Below the pieces are notes generated by a model, which had not been told where the DNA came from, made no database searches, and saw only the letters and a program-made list of their open reading frames with translations. The position numbers were made by a program, and so were the translations under genes. Positions 1 to 11,159 of a stretch of 64,000 nucleotides of DNA are shown piece after piece (positions within the stretch are counted from its first letter, which is position 1; each line of letters begins with the position of its first letter). This DNA is from Chamaecyparis obtusa (Eukaryota > Streptophyta > Pinopsida > Cupressales > Cupressaceae): assembly GCA_027943335.1 (NCBI GenBank), contig BSBK01000526.1:7501-71500 (forward strand). Reading direction: 5' to 3'.

Positions 1-455
1 TAAGCAACTTAAAGTGATGAGCATGTAGATTTGAAAACCTCCCCTCACAATTTAAATACCTGATGATGTGCATAGCTAGTTTTGGAAATGGTTGTGGAAG
101 GGACAATCTACTGCACCCCTGCTTAGTAATTTCAAGCGGAGGATCACCCAGCCTGGGGAACTAAGCCTGAGATGACCTGGTGTCATGCTCATTTGGATAA
201 TGTTCTGCCACAACTAGTAACCCTGTAACTTCCATAATTCTCTCTTTAGTAGCAACTACTATCAATCCCCATATGGCTGCTTGTCCTTCTTCAAATGTAC
301 TCATGAATTCTGTAGCAACCTCCTCATTAAACTACGTCAGCTGAAGAAAATAGCTAAGCCAACCACATGCATTGAACCTATGGACTGCCTCAACATCTGC
401 CAACAAAATACCATGAATGATGGGTTCATGTCTCTGTAATTGTTCACCCATCTTA
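1..455 (-). pseudogene. Remnant of an additional ORF of unknown function, downstream of the Gypsy integrase
   Basis: Reading the minus strand from an ATG near 455 gives about 150 codons in one frame, broken by a few stops, and running off the window edge. Visible pieces include an early MGEQLQRHEPIIHGILLADV stretch, then a T-x-E-x-I-x-E-V-T-G-L segment, then an R-Y-x-x-C-E-G-R-F near the end. From memory, this pattern resembles a recurrent plant protein of unknown role found in LTR retrotransposons as an extra ORF; I cannot confirm that by search. It follows the integrase of the element to its right on the same strand, so it is probably that element's 3' additional ORF. No catalytic motif is visible. 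Confidence 0.5.
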
Positions 456-1369
456 ACAATGCCCACTTTCTAATTTTTATCTCTTCAACCCACTGCTAAG
501 CTTTTGGCTTCCCTACAAATTCCCTCTTTCGAAATGCAATTGCAATTCTTGAAAATATTGATATTTTCACTTGCATTACTTTTGTTTTACTTGACATGAA
601 CTATAATAATGGCTTTGATTTTAGGGATAATCAATACCTTAAGTGCGAGTTACCTCACAAATTAATTATGATCCTTTTAAAGTCATGTCAAGTTTAGGAA
701 ATCAGAATTTGAAAGTATGAGAAATGTGTGAAGGATTTAAAAATTAATGGAATGCAGCCTAAGTACAACACTGATGTGACAAGGGTATGACAAGGGTAGT
801 TTAGGAATGACACTTGGAAGTTAGTACACTTCCCCTACCCCTTACAAAAGTTGAACAAGTGTCCGCACTTGTTAAATTTAGCATGAGGTTCAGAAACTGG
901 CCTAAGGCTTATATTATACATTTAATGCAGTACTAAATATAATTAATTAAAAATATGCACTAAAAGTAATTAAGAAGTTAGAAAATTGTACTTGGCAATT
1001 AGTTACCGTATACGAATGTGAGCTGAGGAGAGTGTTGATTCTGACGACCACATTAGATTGTTTATGTGGCATTTTATTGAAAGCATTTGAAAATAGAAAT
1101 TGTGGGTGACATGGAGTTTGAGTGGGTGGTAGAAATAGGAATGAGATGAGTTGATGAGAAGAAAAGAGAAAAATGAATGAAGAAGTATACTTCATTAAAT
1201 GAAGTTTTATTATGATTGCTATCAAACATATGTCATGGTGATGCTGCAAGAGGAAGGCTTTCACCTTCTGCTACAGGAACTATTTCTTGAGGGGCTATTG
1301 AACTGTGCATTTTGAACTATTTCAAGAATTATTCTTTGGTTTGAGGCTTGTGATATAGGTGTCAGAGGT

Positions 1370-2549
1370 GTCCATTTACTAGCAGCTTAAATTGTACTAG
1401 ATCAAGTGTTGTCAACTGAACTGCTCCATTATCAAAGACATTTTAAATTTCATAGGGTCCAAGCCATCTGGTTTGTAGCTTTCCTGGGTTCTCCTTGAAT
1501 CTGGAATCATATAGTAAAGTCCAATCTCCTACTTGAAATTTCTTGTTCTTGATATGTGAATCATGCCATCTTTTGTGTTGGTTTTGGATTATTTATGTCC
1601 TTTCCAATGCTGACTTGTGCATTTCATCCAATGAGTTGATATGTAGGAGACGTTCTGTTTGTGTTGCAAGAAGATTAATGTTTAGCTCAAGTGTTGTGCA
1701 CAATGTTTTGTGTTCAAACTCTATGGGAAACATTGTTTCTTTTTTGTAGACCAATTCAAATGGTGTGAACCCTATTGTTGTCTTCCATGTGGTACAGTAA
1801 GCCTAGAATACCTCTGTCAATTGACAGCTCCAATCCCTATGATGCAATTCTACTACCTTGGTTAATATGGCCTCTATTTCTATTTTGGTCACCTCTGTCT
1901 GTTCATTTTATTGCAGATGATAAGGACTAGACTTTCAATGCCTTATGCTATACTCCTTCATTAGTTTTGTAATCAGGTTTGATGTGAACCATGCACCCTG
2001 GTCTATGACTATCTCTCTGGGGACTCCATACCTTGTAAATATTTCTTCATACAAGAATTTGGCTACTTTTTCATCCCTTTCATTCTACATAGCTTTCACT
2101 TCAACCCATTTTGTTAGGTAGTCTGTACAAACTAAGATGTAGGATTTTCCATTTGATGGTGGATCAATTGGTCCAATGAAGTCCATACCCCACTTATCAA
2201 AGGGTGTTATTTCAACTTGTGTATTAAGTGGAATCTCATCTAATCTCGTTGGTCGACTCATCCTCTAATATTTATCACATTGTTTTGTATAACTGGTTAC
2301 ATATTTGTATAATTAAGGACAATAATATCATGTTGTTAACATTTTCAGGGTTGTTCACTTTGCTGCAAAATGACCTCCACAAGGCTCATCATGACAAGCA
2401 TGGAGTATATCATATACTTCATCTTCTCTCACACATCTTCTCATAATCTGATCTGGACTAGTGTAAAATAGATTGTTATCTATCCATGAAAATTGAAAGC
2501 TCTTTTCTACAAGCTTTTTCTTGTCTTTCTGAGAAAAATGTTGGGGCAT
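1370..2549 (-). pseudogene. Integrase of the Athila-like Gypsy element, decayed
   Basis: Integrase joins retroelement cDNA to host DNA. The zinc-binding domain at 2355-2549 reads RRCVREDEVYDILHACHDEP then CGGHF, the H2C2 finger. The core follows with FDKWGMDFIGP (first Asp, near 2190), IVIDQGAWF (second Asp, near 2000) and SSPYHLQ-stop-NEQTE (Glu, near 1905), so the D-D-E residues remain. The C-terminal part reads TTWKTTIGFTPFELVYK near 1770 and ends near 1370. Stops include TAG where Trp is expected in the VFWAY-type motif near 1805 and TAA in HLQxNEQ. It lies downstream of RNase H on the same strand, as in Ty3/Gypsy. Confidence 0.85.
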
Positions 2550-2689
2550 CTTATTTGCTACAAGATAATTGGCTATGTCTTCATACCATGGGTTTTTAAT
2601 TGCTATATGGAATAGGTGTTCATCTGGAAATGTATCTTCAACCTAAGTAGTGTCTTCATCAATATTTTGTAGTCTAGATAAGTAGTTGG

Positions 2690-3735
2690 CAACTACATTG
2701 GCCTTTCCTGGCTTATCAACAATTATGATGTCAAACTCCTACAGTAGTAAGAGACATCTTGCCAATCTACCTATTATAGCAGGTTTGTTCATCAGATATT
2801 TTATTGCAGAGTGATCAGTGTCAATAAAGATGGGATAGCCTATGACATAGTGTCAAAATTTGTTCAATGCATACACTACAGCTAGGAATTCCTTTTCAGT
2901 AACTGTGTAGTTCAATTCAGGACCATGGAGGCTTTTACTAATATAGTAAATTACATTCTCAAGGTTAGTAGGATTTTGTCCTAGCACAACACCTATGGCA
3001 TAATCTGATGCATCTATATGGATGTGGAATGGAATAGACCAATCTGGTCCTTTTAGGATTGGTGCAGTTGTTAGGAGGTTCTTTAGCTGCAGGAAGGACT
3101 CATCACATGCTTGTGTCCTCTTAAATTTAGCTTCTTTGGTAAGAAATGTATACAAAGGACTAGCAATTTGACTAAAATTTTGAATAAAGCATCTATAGTA
3201 TCCAGCATGTCCTAGAAAATATCTTAAATCTTTTTGTTTAGTAGGAGTAGGTAGTGTAAGTATTACCTCTACTTTAGTTGGGTCCACTTGAATTCTTACT
3301 GCTGAAATGAAATGCCCAAGTACCACTCCTTCCTACATCATCATAAATAATTTCTCACTATTAAGGGATAGATTATGCTCCTTACACTGGATTAGTACCT
3401 TTTCAATATTTTTCAAAGCCTCACCAAATGTCACTCCAAATGTTGTAAAGTCATTCATATATATCTCCATACAATCATGTGGAATGTTAGCAAAAATACT
3501 GATCATAGCTCTTTGAAATGTTGCTGGAGCATTACACAATCCAAAAGGTAGAATTGAATAGGCATATGTCCCCCATGGGCATGTGAATGTAGTCTTCTCT
3601 TGGTCCTCTAGAGCAATAGTTATCTAATTATATCCACTATATCCATCAGGAAAGGAAAAATACTTCTTACTGACCAAAGTATCAAGTACTTGGTCAATGA
3701 ATGGTAATGGGAAGTGATCTTTCTTGGTAGCTTTA
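2690..3735 (-). pseudogene. Reverse transcriptase C-terminal part and RNase H, decayed
   Basis: RT copies retroelement RNA to DNA and RNase H removes the RNA strand. At 3333-3539 the fragment reads CNAPATFQRAM and then EIYMNDFTTFG, where the catalytic YVDD/FMDD box has become YMND, so one catalytic Asp is lost. At 2853-3326 the thumb region has LRYFLGHAGYYRCFIQNFSQI and then RNase H starts with FHIHIDASDYAIGVVLGQ and LNYTVTEKEFLAVVYAL. A TAG sits in the GYNQI motif near 3628 and a TGA in KFWHYV near 2850. The two fragments are in different frames, so there is at least one frameshift near 3330. Confidence 0.85.
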
Positions 3736-3737
3736 TT

Positions 3738-4859
3738 TCACTCCTTGTAATCCACACAAATCCTCCATTTTCCCCCCCTTTTAGGTACTATTACCAAAGG
3801 TGATACCCACTTACTATCAAATATAGGATATATAAAGCCAACATCTAATAAATTTTGCAATTTTGTTATAACTATCTCCCTTAATGCTTGATTAATCCTT
3901 CTTTGAGGTTGGCGAAGGGGTAGGCTACCTTCATTGATAGATATCCTATGAGTACATAATGTTGGGCTTAATCCCTTCATGTCCCCATAATCCCATGCAA
4001 AGGCTTTCTCATGTGTTTGTAGCAGTTTAGTGAGTTGTTCCATTTGTTGTGGAGGCAACTTGTTATTCACATGGAGATTATGACCTTTAGAAAGCTCAAT
4101 AGTAGTTGTAAGGTCAAACATGGATATTTTAGGTATAGGACTTGTGGTTACTTCACTAGGTAGAAACTGGTGGATAATATTAGGTTCTAAAGGTAATACA
4201 CAATCCTCAAGATTATCTTCATATGTACTTAACTCTAAGATAGAACTCTCAGACACATCTTTGATTACAACATAGTCATTATTAAGAATGCTCTGAATGA
4301 ATTCATCCTCCTCTTGCAGCCTTAGAAAGGATTTCCTATGTAACATCATGAGCTGAACCATAGAATTTAGTTCTTCTTCCCCATCTCCTAAGTCTGGCCA
4401 TATAGGTGCACTCAAATCTAGTTGCGGTTGAGTTGGAGGATACAATGCTAATTTCTTAGTGGCTTGCCCATCTAAAATTGTCATGTTCCCTAATCTACAA
4501 CTTATGTTTACATTAGTTGTTGCTAGCCAAGGACGTCCTAGAATAACAAGGTAACTAGCAAGGTTCAATTTTGGTGAAAGGATCATGAAATCAGCAGGGT
4601 ACTCCCAAGAATCTAAGGCAACTATTATATCTTCTATCATTCCATTAGGAGTAACAGTAGAGCTTTCTACTAATTGCAATATTGTTGGAGTAGCTCTCAA
4701 CCCTTCAATACTTAGCTTATTCATAGTATCATTAGTCATTACATTAATGGTAGCACCTAAGTCTATTAATGCATTTTTGATAGACTGGCCATTAATGATG
4801 ATATTCACAACCGGACTCCCTGGATCTAAATATTTTGGTATCACCAGTTTTCCTAGCAT
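3738..4859 (-). pseudogene. Aspartic protease and N-terminal reverse transcriptase of the Gypsy element
   Basis: An open stretch of 373 codons. The retropepsin active site appears as NALIDLGATINVMT (about residues 29-42), where the usual Asp-Ser-Gly has become Asp-Leu-Gly; the flap-side hydrophobic motif is LVILGRPWL. The RT begins in the last quarter with VGFIYPIFDSKWVSPLVIVP then KWRICVDYKE, the usual palm entry. The next codon is a TGA where the ELN motif would continue. No natural start is needed because this would be made as part of a polyprotein; the first Met is only the first one in the open stretch. The stretch 4860-5700 upstream has Gln-rich linker codons with several TAGs. Confidence 0.85.
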
Positions 4860-5712
4860 GATATTAGCTAATTATCCTATAACATAAACTTTTGTAGGAT
4901 CCTTTTTCTTTCTCCTAGGATTTTTAAGACAAGCTTCTTTTATTACTTTTCCATAAACTGGAACATCTTTTATTGCTTGAAATAGGGGAATCTGGACATG
5001 CATGTTCTTAAGTTGGTCAATGATATCAAATGGCTAATCTTCTTTTGGTATGGACTTCTCCATGCTAATCCTTTGAGGAAAAGGTAGTTTAACTAATGTA
5101 TGAACATTAGCTGAGTTGGACACATTTTCTGATGCAACAGTATTTGGAAAATCATTCTCTGAAATTGGTATTGCTACTATAGGAAGGTCTAGCACTTTAG
5201 TGATAAGGGGTGGTTCAGATGCTAGAAAGGTAGTACCTGATCTTAGGTGTATATCAGCTATATCAAGTGCACAGGTAGGGTACTACTAAGCATTAGTAGC
5301 ATACATTTGTTGTTGTGGTTGTTGACTGTTGGGATTCAGTTGAGGCTAAGTAGGTAATTGTGTCTACTTTTGAGGATTTGTATTTGAAGGTGGTGGCATT
5401 ATTGCAGGCATGTTTGTTGGAGGAGGTAGAGGTGGATATCTAGGATTTGGATTAGACCATTGTTGAGGTCCTATCCACTGGTTAGTGGGTTGCCAATTTC
5501 CTTGTAGTTGTTGCCATTGGTTTGGAAATTGTGACCATTGGGGTTGCTATGGAGGATACCATTGATTTTTTTTTATTATTGGGCCAAGCATTATTCCAAG
5601 TGGGTTGATTATACTATGGAGGACCTTGGACATTCTAGTTTTTCCACTGACTATTATATGGACTTGAAGTTTGTAATGGGTCTTGAGGCATACCTTGTCT
5701 CATGGCCCATGG

Positions 5713-6620
5713 TCAGTGTTGAGAAACAAAGAATACTTGCTCGTCCTCTCCATCTATCTTTAAGTATTCAGTTGGAAGATGTTGGTTCTCCAAGTTTGTG
5801 ACCAATTTGCACTGACAAACCTTCTTTTGTTTGTGGCAATGAGGACAATATTCTGCCAGCTGCACCTCTACATCTACATGTTTCTTCTTGGCGATCATTG
5901 TGTCGAGGTGTGTAGCAACATCATTGATGATGTCTTTCTTGAAGTTTGATAATAGGTTTGAAATATCCATCTTTGAAATACCAGAGCCACTCCCTTTGGT
6001 TAGCAATGAGCGAAATCCCCTTCCTTTCTTGACTACCACTCTAGAATAGTTTATACATATCTTCTGAAGGTCATCCTAGGAGGATTGAGATATATCACCT
6101 TTGGCCATGAGGTCCAGAGCTTCCAGACAATTTTCAATCACTCCTCTTAGAAAAATTAGCTTATGTGAATCCTCCTGCAATGCATGTTGTGGGCTCTTTT
6201 ATAGGCTAAATAAGAAGTTTGATATGTAGTCCTCTAACGTCTCTTCTTCCCTTTATGACATTTGAAAGATTTAGTCTCCTTTTGAATCACTTCCCTTGTA
6301 GTAGTCTTTATACTTTCTTAGAAACAAGTCTCTCATTCCATCCCAATTAGCTATTGCATTCACTCCTAAGCCCATCAACCATCTGAGGGCTGACTCCTTT
6401 AGTGCTACTAGGAACAACTTAAGCTTATGACTATCAGTATTGTAGTCAAAAATTTGACATAGTATGTCAAACTTGAACAAAAAATGTATCAGGATCTTCC
6501 ATAACAAGTCCATAGAACTTTGGAAGTGCTAAAGAAGGTATGTTCTTGAGGTTTGGATTGTTAATAAGACTTGGAATTGGAAATGGAAATTTAGGAGCTG
6601 CCATTACTGGAGGTGTTGGA
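5713..6620 (-). pseudogene. Gag of the Athila-like Gypsy element, decayed
   Basis: The capsid part at 6271-6513 reads LKLFLVALKESALRWLMGL then WDGMRDLFLRKY, the retrotransposon gag core. A second piece at 5713-6039 contains EYCPHCHKQKKVCQC, a Cys/His cluster in the nucleocapsid position that is not a clean CCHC knuckle. Gag forms the particle that packages element RNA. The two pieces are in separate open stretches split by stops and shifts. The region 6514-7005 between gag and the primer-binding site continues with weak coding traces (Gln- and Pro-rich) but no clear start codon. Confidence 0.7.
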
Positions 6621-7005
6621 TATTGAAACTATGGCAGGAAAGTATTGTTGACTAGAGGGTTTCGAGCAACAGGCAGTCCTGGAGTAGGATTATTATTATG
6701 AAAACTGGTGAATATTTATGCAAAAGGATGGAGGTCAAAAGTTTCTTGGGTATCTTCTTCTTCTGTTGAAGATTATGCAACAAACTCAGGACTGGGTCAA
6801 GAAATGGTAATTCAAGCTCTTCAAATTCTTCTTTCAGTTTAACAAGCTCCTTTGGAAGAAATCTTCCATGAGCATCTCACCTTCTTCAATGCATGCAAGT
6901 AAGTTGATGATTTTTGAAGCAACCTCACAACCTCTTGTATTAAATAAAAATAGGAAACTAATCTAAAAAATAAATGACTCTTTTGAGGTTCCTAGTTTGA
7001 CACCA

Positions 7006-7023
7006 TCCCCGAAAATGATGCCA
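7006..7023 (-). other. Degenerate primer-binding site (Athila-type)
   Basis: The minus strand reads TGGCATCATTTTCGGGGA. Athila elements commonly use an Asp-tRNA type site of the form TGGCGCCGTTGCCGGGGA; five positions differ, four of them as C or G replaced by T or A. It lies upstream of gag and four bases from a TG/CA boundary at 7028, which is where a 5' LTR should end. Confidence 0.55.
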
Positions 7024-7027
7024 AAAA

Positions 7028-7950
7028 TGAACAGTCTCACAATAGGTAGAGATAATCATGCCATTGTCTCACTTAAGGATAAGATATCTATGCTACATAT
7101 CACCTATCCCCATCATGAAATGCATTTAGATTGTCAACCCAGGGACGTAGAGTTGAAATGGGACAACATAGTTTGTGCACTAAGTTCCTTTAGGAGTCAT
7201 AACACCTATGCTGCAGGAAGATAAAATGCATGAAAGGAATCTATGCTATTGCTGCAAGAAGTAAATACACTTGACTATTGAACAAAATTACTATAGAAAA
7301 CTTATGAAATGAATCTAAGCCTGCCTAACAACTCAAAACATTCACTATACCCATTTCTGCAAATGCTGCAGAAATAAAATAGCAAGTCTATTTAAAAATA
7401 GGAAAAGTACAAGAAGCAAATCTATTCTACCTTAATCTAATCCACCTCCCAAGTGCCCCCCCTTGGTTGGATTCTTCTAACTACTCAACACAAGAGATAA
7501 TCCAAAATCACTCTTCCATTAAAATCTTCTTAACTGGTTACATAACTAAATAACTCATGAAGAGCAAAAATAGAGCAAATTCTGTTATACTGAATATATA
7601 ATTCTATCTTTCTTCATTACCTTTTAAATTAGTCAAAATCCATTTATATCAAGGATTGACACTTATTGAAAACATAATAGAAAAGTCTCATTAAACCTCA
7701 CCAAATATGGAGGAGATAAAACAACCACAACATAATACAATTACTGCTAGCAACAGAATAACAGTTCTGAAGAAATATATCAGAACTTAATTCCCTATAT
7801 TCTCTGGAACATCAGCTCCTTCAAAGCTTGGCATATCCATCAGAATCATTTTGGATTCTCCCACCATGGTTGGTCTTCTAATGCTCCTTCTTTAATGCAG
7901 ATGTGCCACTCTTCATACCACTCCATGTTTACCTAAAAGGTTAGTAACAT
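7028..7950 (-). repeat. Probable 5' LTR of the Athila-like element (right boundary uncertain)
   Basis: The inner end is set by the primer-binding site at 7006-7023: the minus strand ends ...GAGACTGTTCA before a TTTT spacer. The outer end is placed near a TAACA at about 7950 only because the sequence style changes there. No second copy is in the window, so length and identity cannot be tested. There is no gene in this stretch. Confidence 0.35.
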
Positions 7951-8177
7951 TCGATACACATATGCAAGTCAACATTTTCAACTCCTACTTAAATGTTAGA
8001 ACATAGCTTGAAATAATTATATGAAGTACTACATTATATTTATAATAGTCAAAAAAACATATCATTCAAGCTACCCATAGATTTTGTGTCTTTAGTTGTA
8101 CTTGGCATAGGTTCACATAAGTATAAGCAATAAAATGTCTTGGAAATGTTTGTCAAAGTATAAACAAAATATAAAGA

Positions 8178-10606
8178 TCATAACAAAATTGAGGCAATAA
8201 TTAGACTCATCAATGGAAATGCACACTTGGTAACTTGTGCTTCATCCTATGTGTTTTCTTGTGCATTATTCACATCATCATCTTCATCCCTCTCATCAGG
8301 ATCACCGTTTGTGATGTCCTCAATGAGTACATCCTTGTCATTTTTATCCTCAATCTGAGTCATTTCTGGATTCAGTGCATCCTATGAACTGTTCTTAATT
8401 TCTTGACCAATTCTTTTATCATTTACCTCGGTAAGTGATACCTTTGACTCTTTATTCTTCTTGGATACATTCTCCTCAATGAATATTCCTTTACCTTTTG
8501 AATTCTATCTCTTTTTAGATAAATTTTGAAATGCAAATTTCCCATTATGCTCTGTGATAGTTAAAAGTGAACTCCAAATAAGTTGACTAGACTCATCAAG
8601 ATCTGCTAGATTCTCATCTATTATTTGCATAGCTCGGTGCTTGACTTTGAATCTCTACACATAAGTATCTATAAGATCTTTAATCTCATTAAGAGATAAG
8701 TCTAATGCAATTGATACAAGGGCTTGTTCCCTCATCCTTTTCTTAGTGTCCAAGGCATATGACCACTTTTGATTTATTCAGTCCTCTAATATCTTGGGTA
8801 GTGATAATTCAAACTCTAGTGGAACTCATTTGAAGCGTATCATCATCTAGATGACTTCTTCCTCAATTTTTTTTTGGTTTTCATTTGACATGCTATCAAA
8901 CTTACTAAGTTTCAGATCTGCAAGATTTCCATTCTCGATTATATCTTCAATAGGCTCATCAATTAACCTATTCTTATTACTGACAAGCTTGAATTGATTG
9001 TTGTCATCTTTGTCATCCTCAAGGTGTTCTCTATTTCTTATCAATTTTCTCCTTTTCTTTGGTGCCTCTGCTATAGCCTTGGGTCCTTTCTTTACATAAG
9101 TCTTTGTCAGTGTAGCAACCTTTAATTTTTCTACCTTCACATCTACCTTCTTATGTGGTGTTGAAGCTACAGTTGATGATCTTGTGTGTGCACCTATTTG
9201 CACTAGCAACTACCTCTTCTTTGGAGCTTGAGTGGGAGAAACTGGTATTGGTTTTTTTTCTTCTTCAAACTTGGTTTCTTCACTATCAAATGTTTTTTTA
9301 GCCAAAATTAACCGACCTTCAGTTGCAGTCTCAATCGGTGACTCCTTAGATGAGTCAGATTCATTCCCAAACTTCTCAGATAAAAACTTCTTCATTTTCT
9401 TTGCTTTCCTTATCATTTTACCAATGCCCAAACTTGTTTTAATTCTAGTCTTAGCTTCTTCAAAGGTTCCAAAACTTTTGGCCTTAGTATCCTTCAGTTA
9501 TGCTAATAATGCCTTAATAAATTTCAAACTGAAATCATGATCCATTTCATAGCCCATAGGTGCTAGCTATTTTATTCTTGGCTCAACTACTTTAATTATA
9601 GTATGGTCGGTGTTCACTAAGAAATAAATATCCATCATATATTTTTCGACCAATGAACTTAGAATTCTACTTCTTAAATTCATCTTCACTTTAAAATCTT
9701 CAAAATAACTATTTATTACATTCTCAGCATTATCTACCAGACCTTTCATAATCTCAAAAATTTTTGAAGTGATTGGTGTGTCATCTATCTAGTCAGTGTG
9801 ACCAATAGAGTGAAAGAATTTCTGGAGATAGAAAAATAAACATACCAGTAATGATCCAAACTTATAGGTATTGGACTTATGTGTCCTGATTGTTTTCATG
9901 TTTTCTTCAACCTATCTCAATAACAACTTGACAAGGTCTATTTGATGACCCTTCTTTATCAATTTGTGAGCCATGTCGACTGTGCTATAGGGTACGTTGT
10001 TTAACCTGCTCAACTAAAATATCTTGTACCTAATTATGTGTGCTGCGAACTTAACTTCGGGATCCACAATAGATGAAATTTTTAGTACTCTACTGTCCCA
10101 TGCTGCACCACTATTCTTTTCAACATCAGCTCGGGATGAGCTTTGAAATGCTTTGCTTTATCGGTAGTAGGGTAACCAGTAACCCTGCTAATCATTCTTT
10201 TTGTAACCTTGATTGGTTTGTCTAGCCAAAATGTGCCCTCATTATAGCGGCTCAACACAACCCTAATCCTTTTGTTCTTAAAATCCTTTGGGAAATTTAG
10301 GGCATTGGTAAGACCAAGTGATTCAACAATTTTGTGCTCTGGTTTCAGTTCTATTTTCTCATCACAAAGTGCCTGATATGCAACATACATATTGAAATCA
10401 CCTATTTCCCCAATTTTATAGTGTATGTATGATCGTATGTCTTAAGTTAACAAAACCCTAGGTGGGATGCATGAAAAAGCACCCACTAAATCTATTTTCA
10501 AAGCAACTTCAGGGTGTAACTTATAAGGTGGTTCCTTGTAGCTTGCTGACATAATTAAATTAACTTCTTCTTCCACAACTTTAGAAGAACTCGTAGTAGA
10601 TGCCAT
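8178..10606 (-). pseudogene. Z element ORF2, about 800 codons, unknown function
   Basis: From ATG at 10606 one frame can be followed to about 8178 with 14 in-frame stops by hand translation, ten of them TAG. The N-terminal third is globular: IRVVLSRYNEGTFWLDKPIK then VTKRMISRVTGYP and LMLKRIVVQHGTVEYKISSI, followed by a Lys-Phe-Gly-Ser-Leu-Leu-Val-Cys-hydrophobic segment. The middle is Lys-rich and basic (for example KKRRKLIRNREHLEDDKDDN, near 9030) and the C-terminal part is acidic (NGDPDERDEDDDVNN, near 8290). The V-T-x-R-M-I-x-x-V-T-G pattern recalls the extra ORF at the left edge of the window. I do not recognise a catalytic site. A role as an accessory nucleic-acid or particle protein is only a guess. 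Confidence 0.55.
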
Positions 10607-10794
10607 TTCAACAAACTAGGTTTTCTAATAAGTACGAGAAATATGCTCGGTAGGGTTTCAACTTACTTGGAATGTATCGAAGAGTGTGCTCGATTCGATC
10701 TACAACTGCTTGAATTTTCTTGAAAGATTCTTTCTTGAACTCGCTCTGTGAAATTTTAGCTCTCCAAAATTGCAATGTGAAAAATAAACTCTTT

Positions 10795-10815
10795 CTTCCA
10801 CATATATATAGAATT
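10795..10815 (-). promoter_or_regulatory. Possible internal TATA-type promoter before Z ORF2
   Basis: Between the two Z genes the minus strand has TTCTATATATATGTGG about 200 bases upstream of the ORF2 ATG at 10606. The intervening stretch is a plausible 5' leader, and the sequence 10820-11160 upstream is rich in GGTAA/CGGTTA motifs like those of the LTR. This would let ORF2 be transcribed separately from ORF1. The evidence is only a TATA-like string and spacing. Confidence 0.35.
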
Positions 10816-11159
10816 TTTTATATTCTTGCTCAAAAATTTATGCAATAAATGCTTGACCTACTTTCTAGTCCATGACAACTGTCAGCTAGGTGACAGCTAC
10901 AATCTTTCATCAGCTCAGTTAACACACAACTTCTTTTCTTGGTTGATACTATTATTCGGTTAACCTTGAGTAGCAATTACCGATGGGTAACCAATGCTCA
11001 GTCTAACTTTTACCGATTGTGTAGCTTTGTTAGCTCAAAACATATAAACCACAATGCATCTTCATTCATGCAGATTTGGTATGTGCATAGCATATATAAG
11101 GAACTGTATGTAAAATGTGATCATTTTGAAATGTTAGTCCCATACATACCTATATCACC

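Larger units (their letters stand above)
1..7950 (-). mobile_element. Decayed Athila/Tat-like Ty3/Gypsy LTR retrotransposon
   Basis: On the minus strand the order is LTR, primer-binding site, gag, protease, RT, RNase H, integrase, then an extra ORF, which is Gypsy order. The RT signature CNAPATFQRAM and the integrase zinc-binding segment IMRRCVREDEVYDILHACHD are typical of the Athila/Tat side of Gypsy. All genes carry stops and frameshifts. The 3' LTR was not found and is presumably beyond the left edge. The 5' LTR right end near 7950 is a guess. The 456-1370 stretch holds no gene that I can see; at 829-845 there is a purine-rich minus-strand tract that may be a polypurine tract. Confidence 0.8.

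Noticed and set aside
1..828. This stretch as the 3' LTR of the Athila-like element, based on the purine tract at 829-845
   Set aside because: No similarity to 7028-7950 could be seen, and the minus strand carries a coding-like frame at 1-455.
947..1264. 105-codon ORF on the minus strand
   Set aside because: No domain, AT-rich composition, lies between integrase and the extra ORF; probably chance.
10620..10670. A short intron in the 5' leader of Z ORF2 (AAGTAAGT ... TTATTAG)
   Set aside because: The span of about 45 bases is too short for a typical plant intron.
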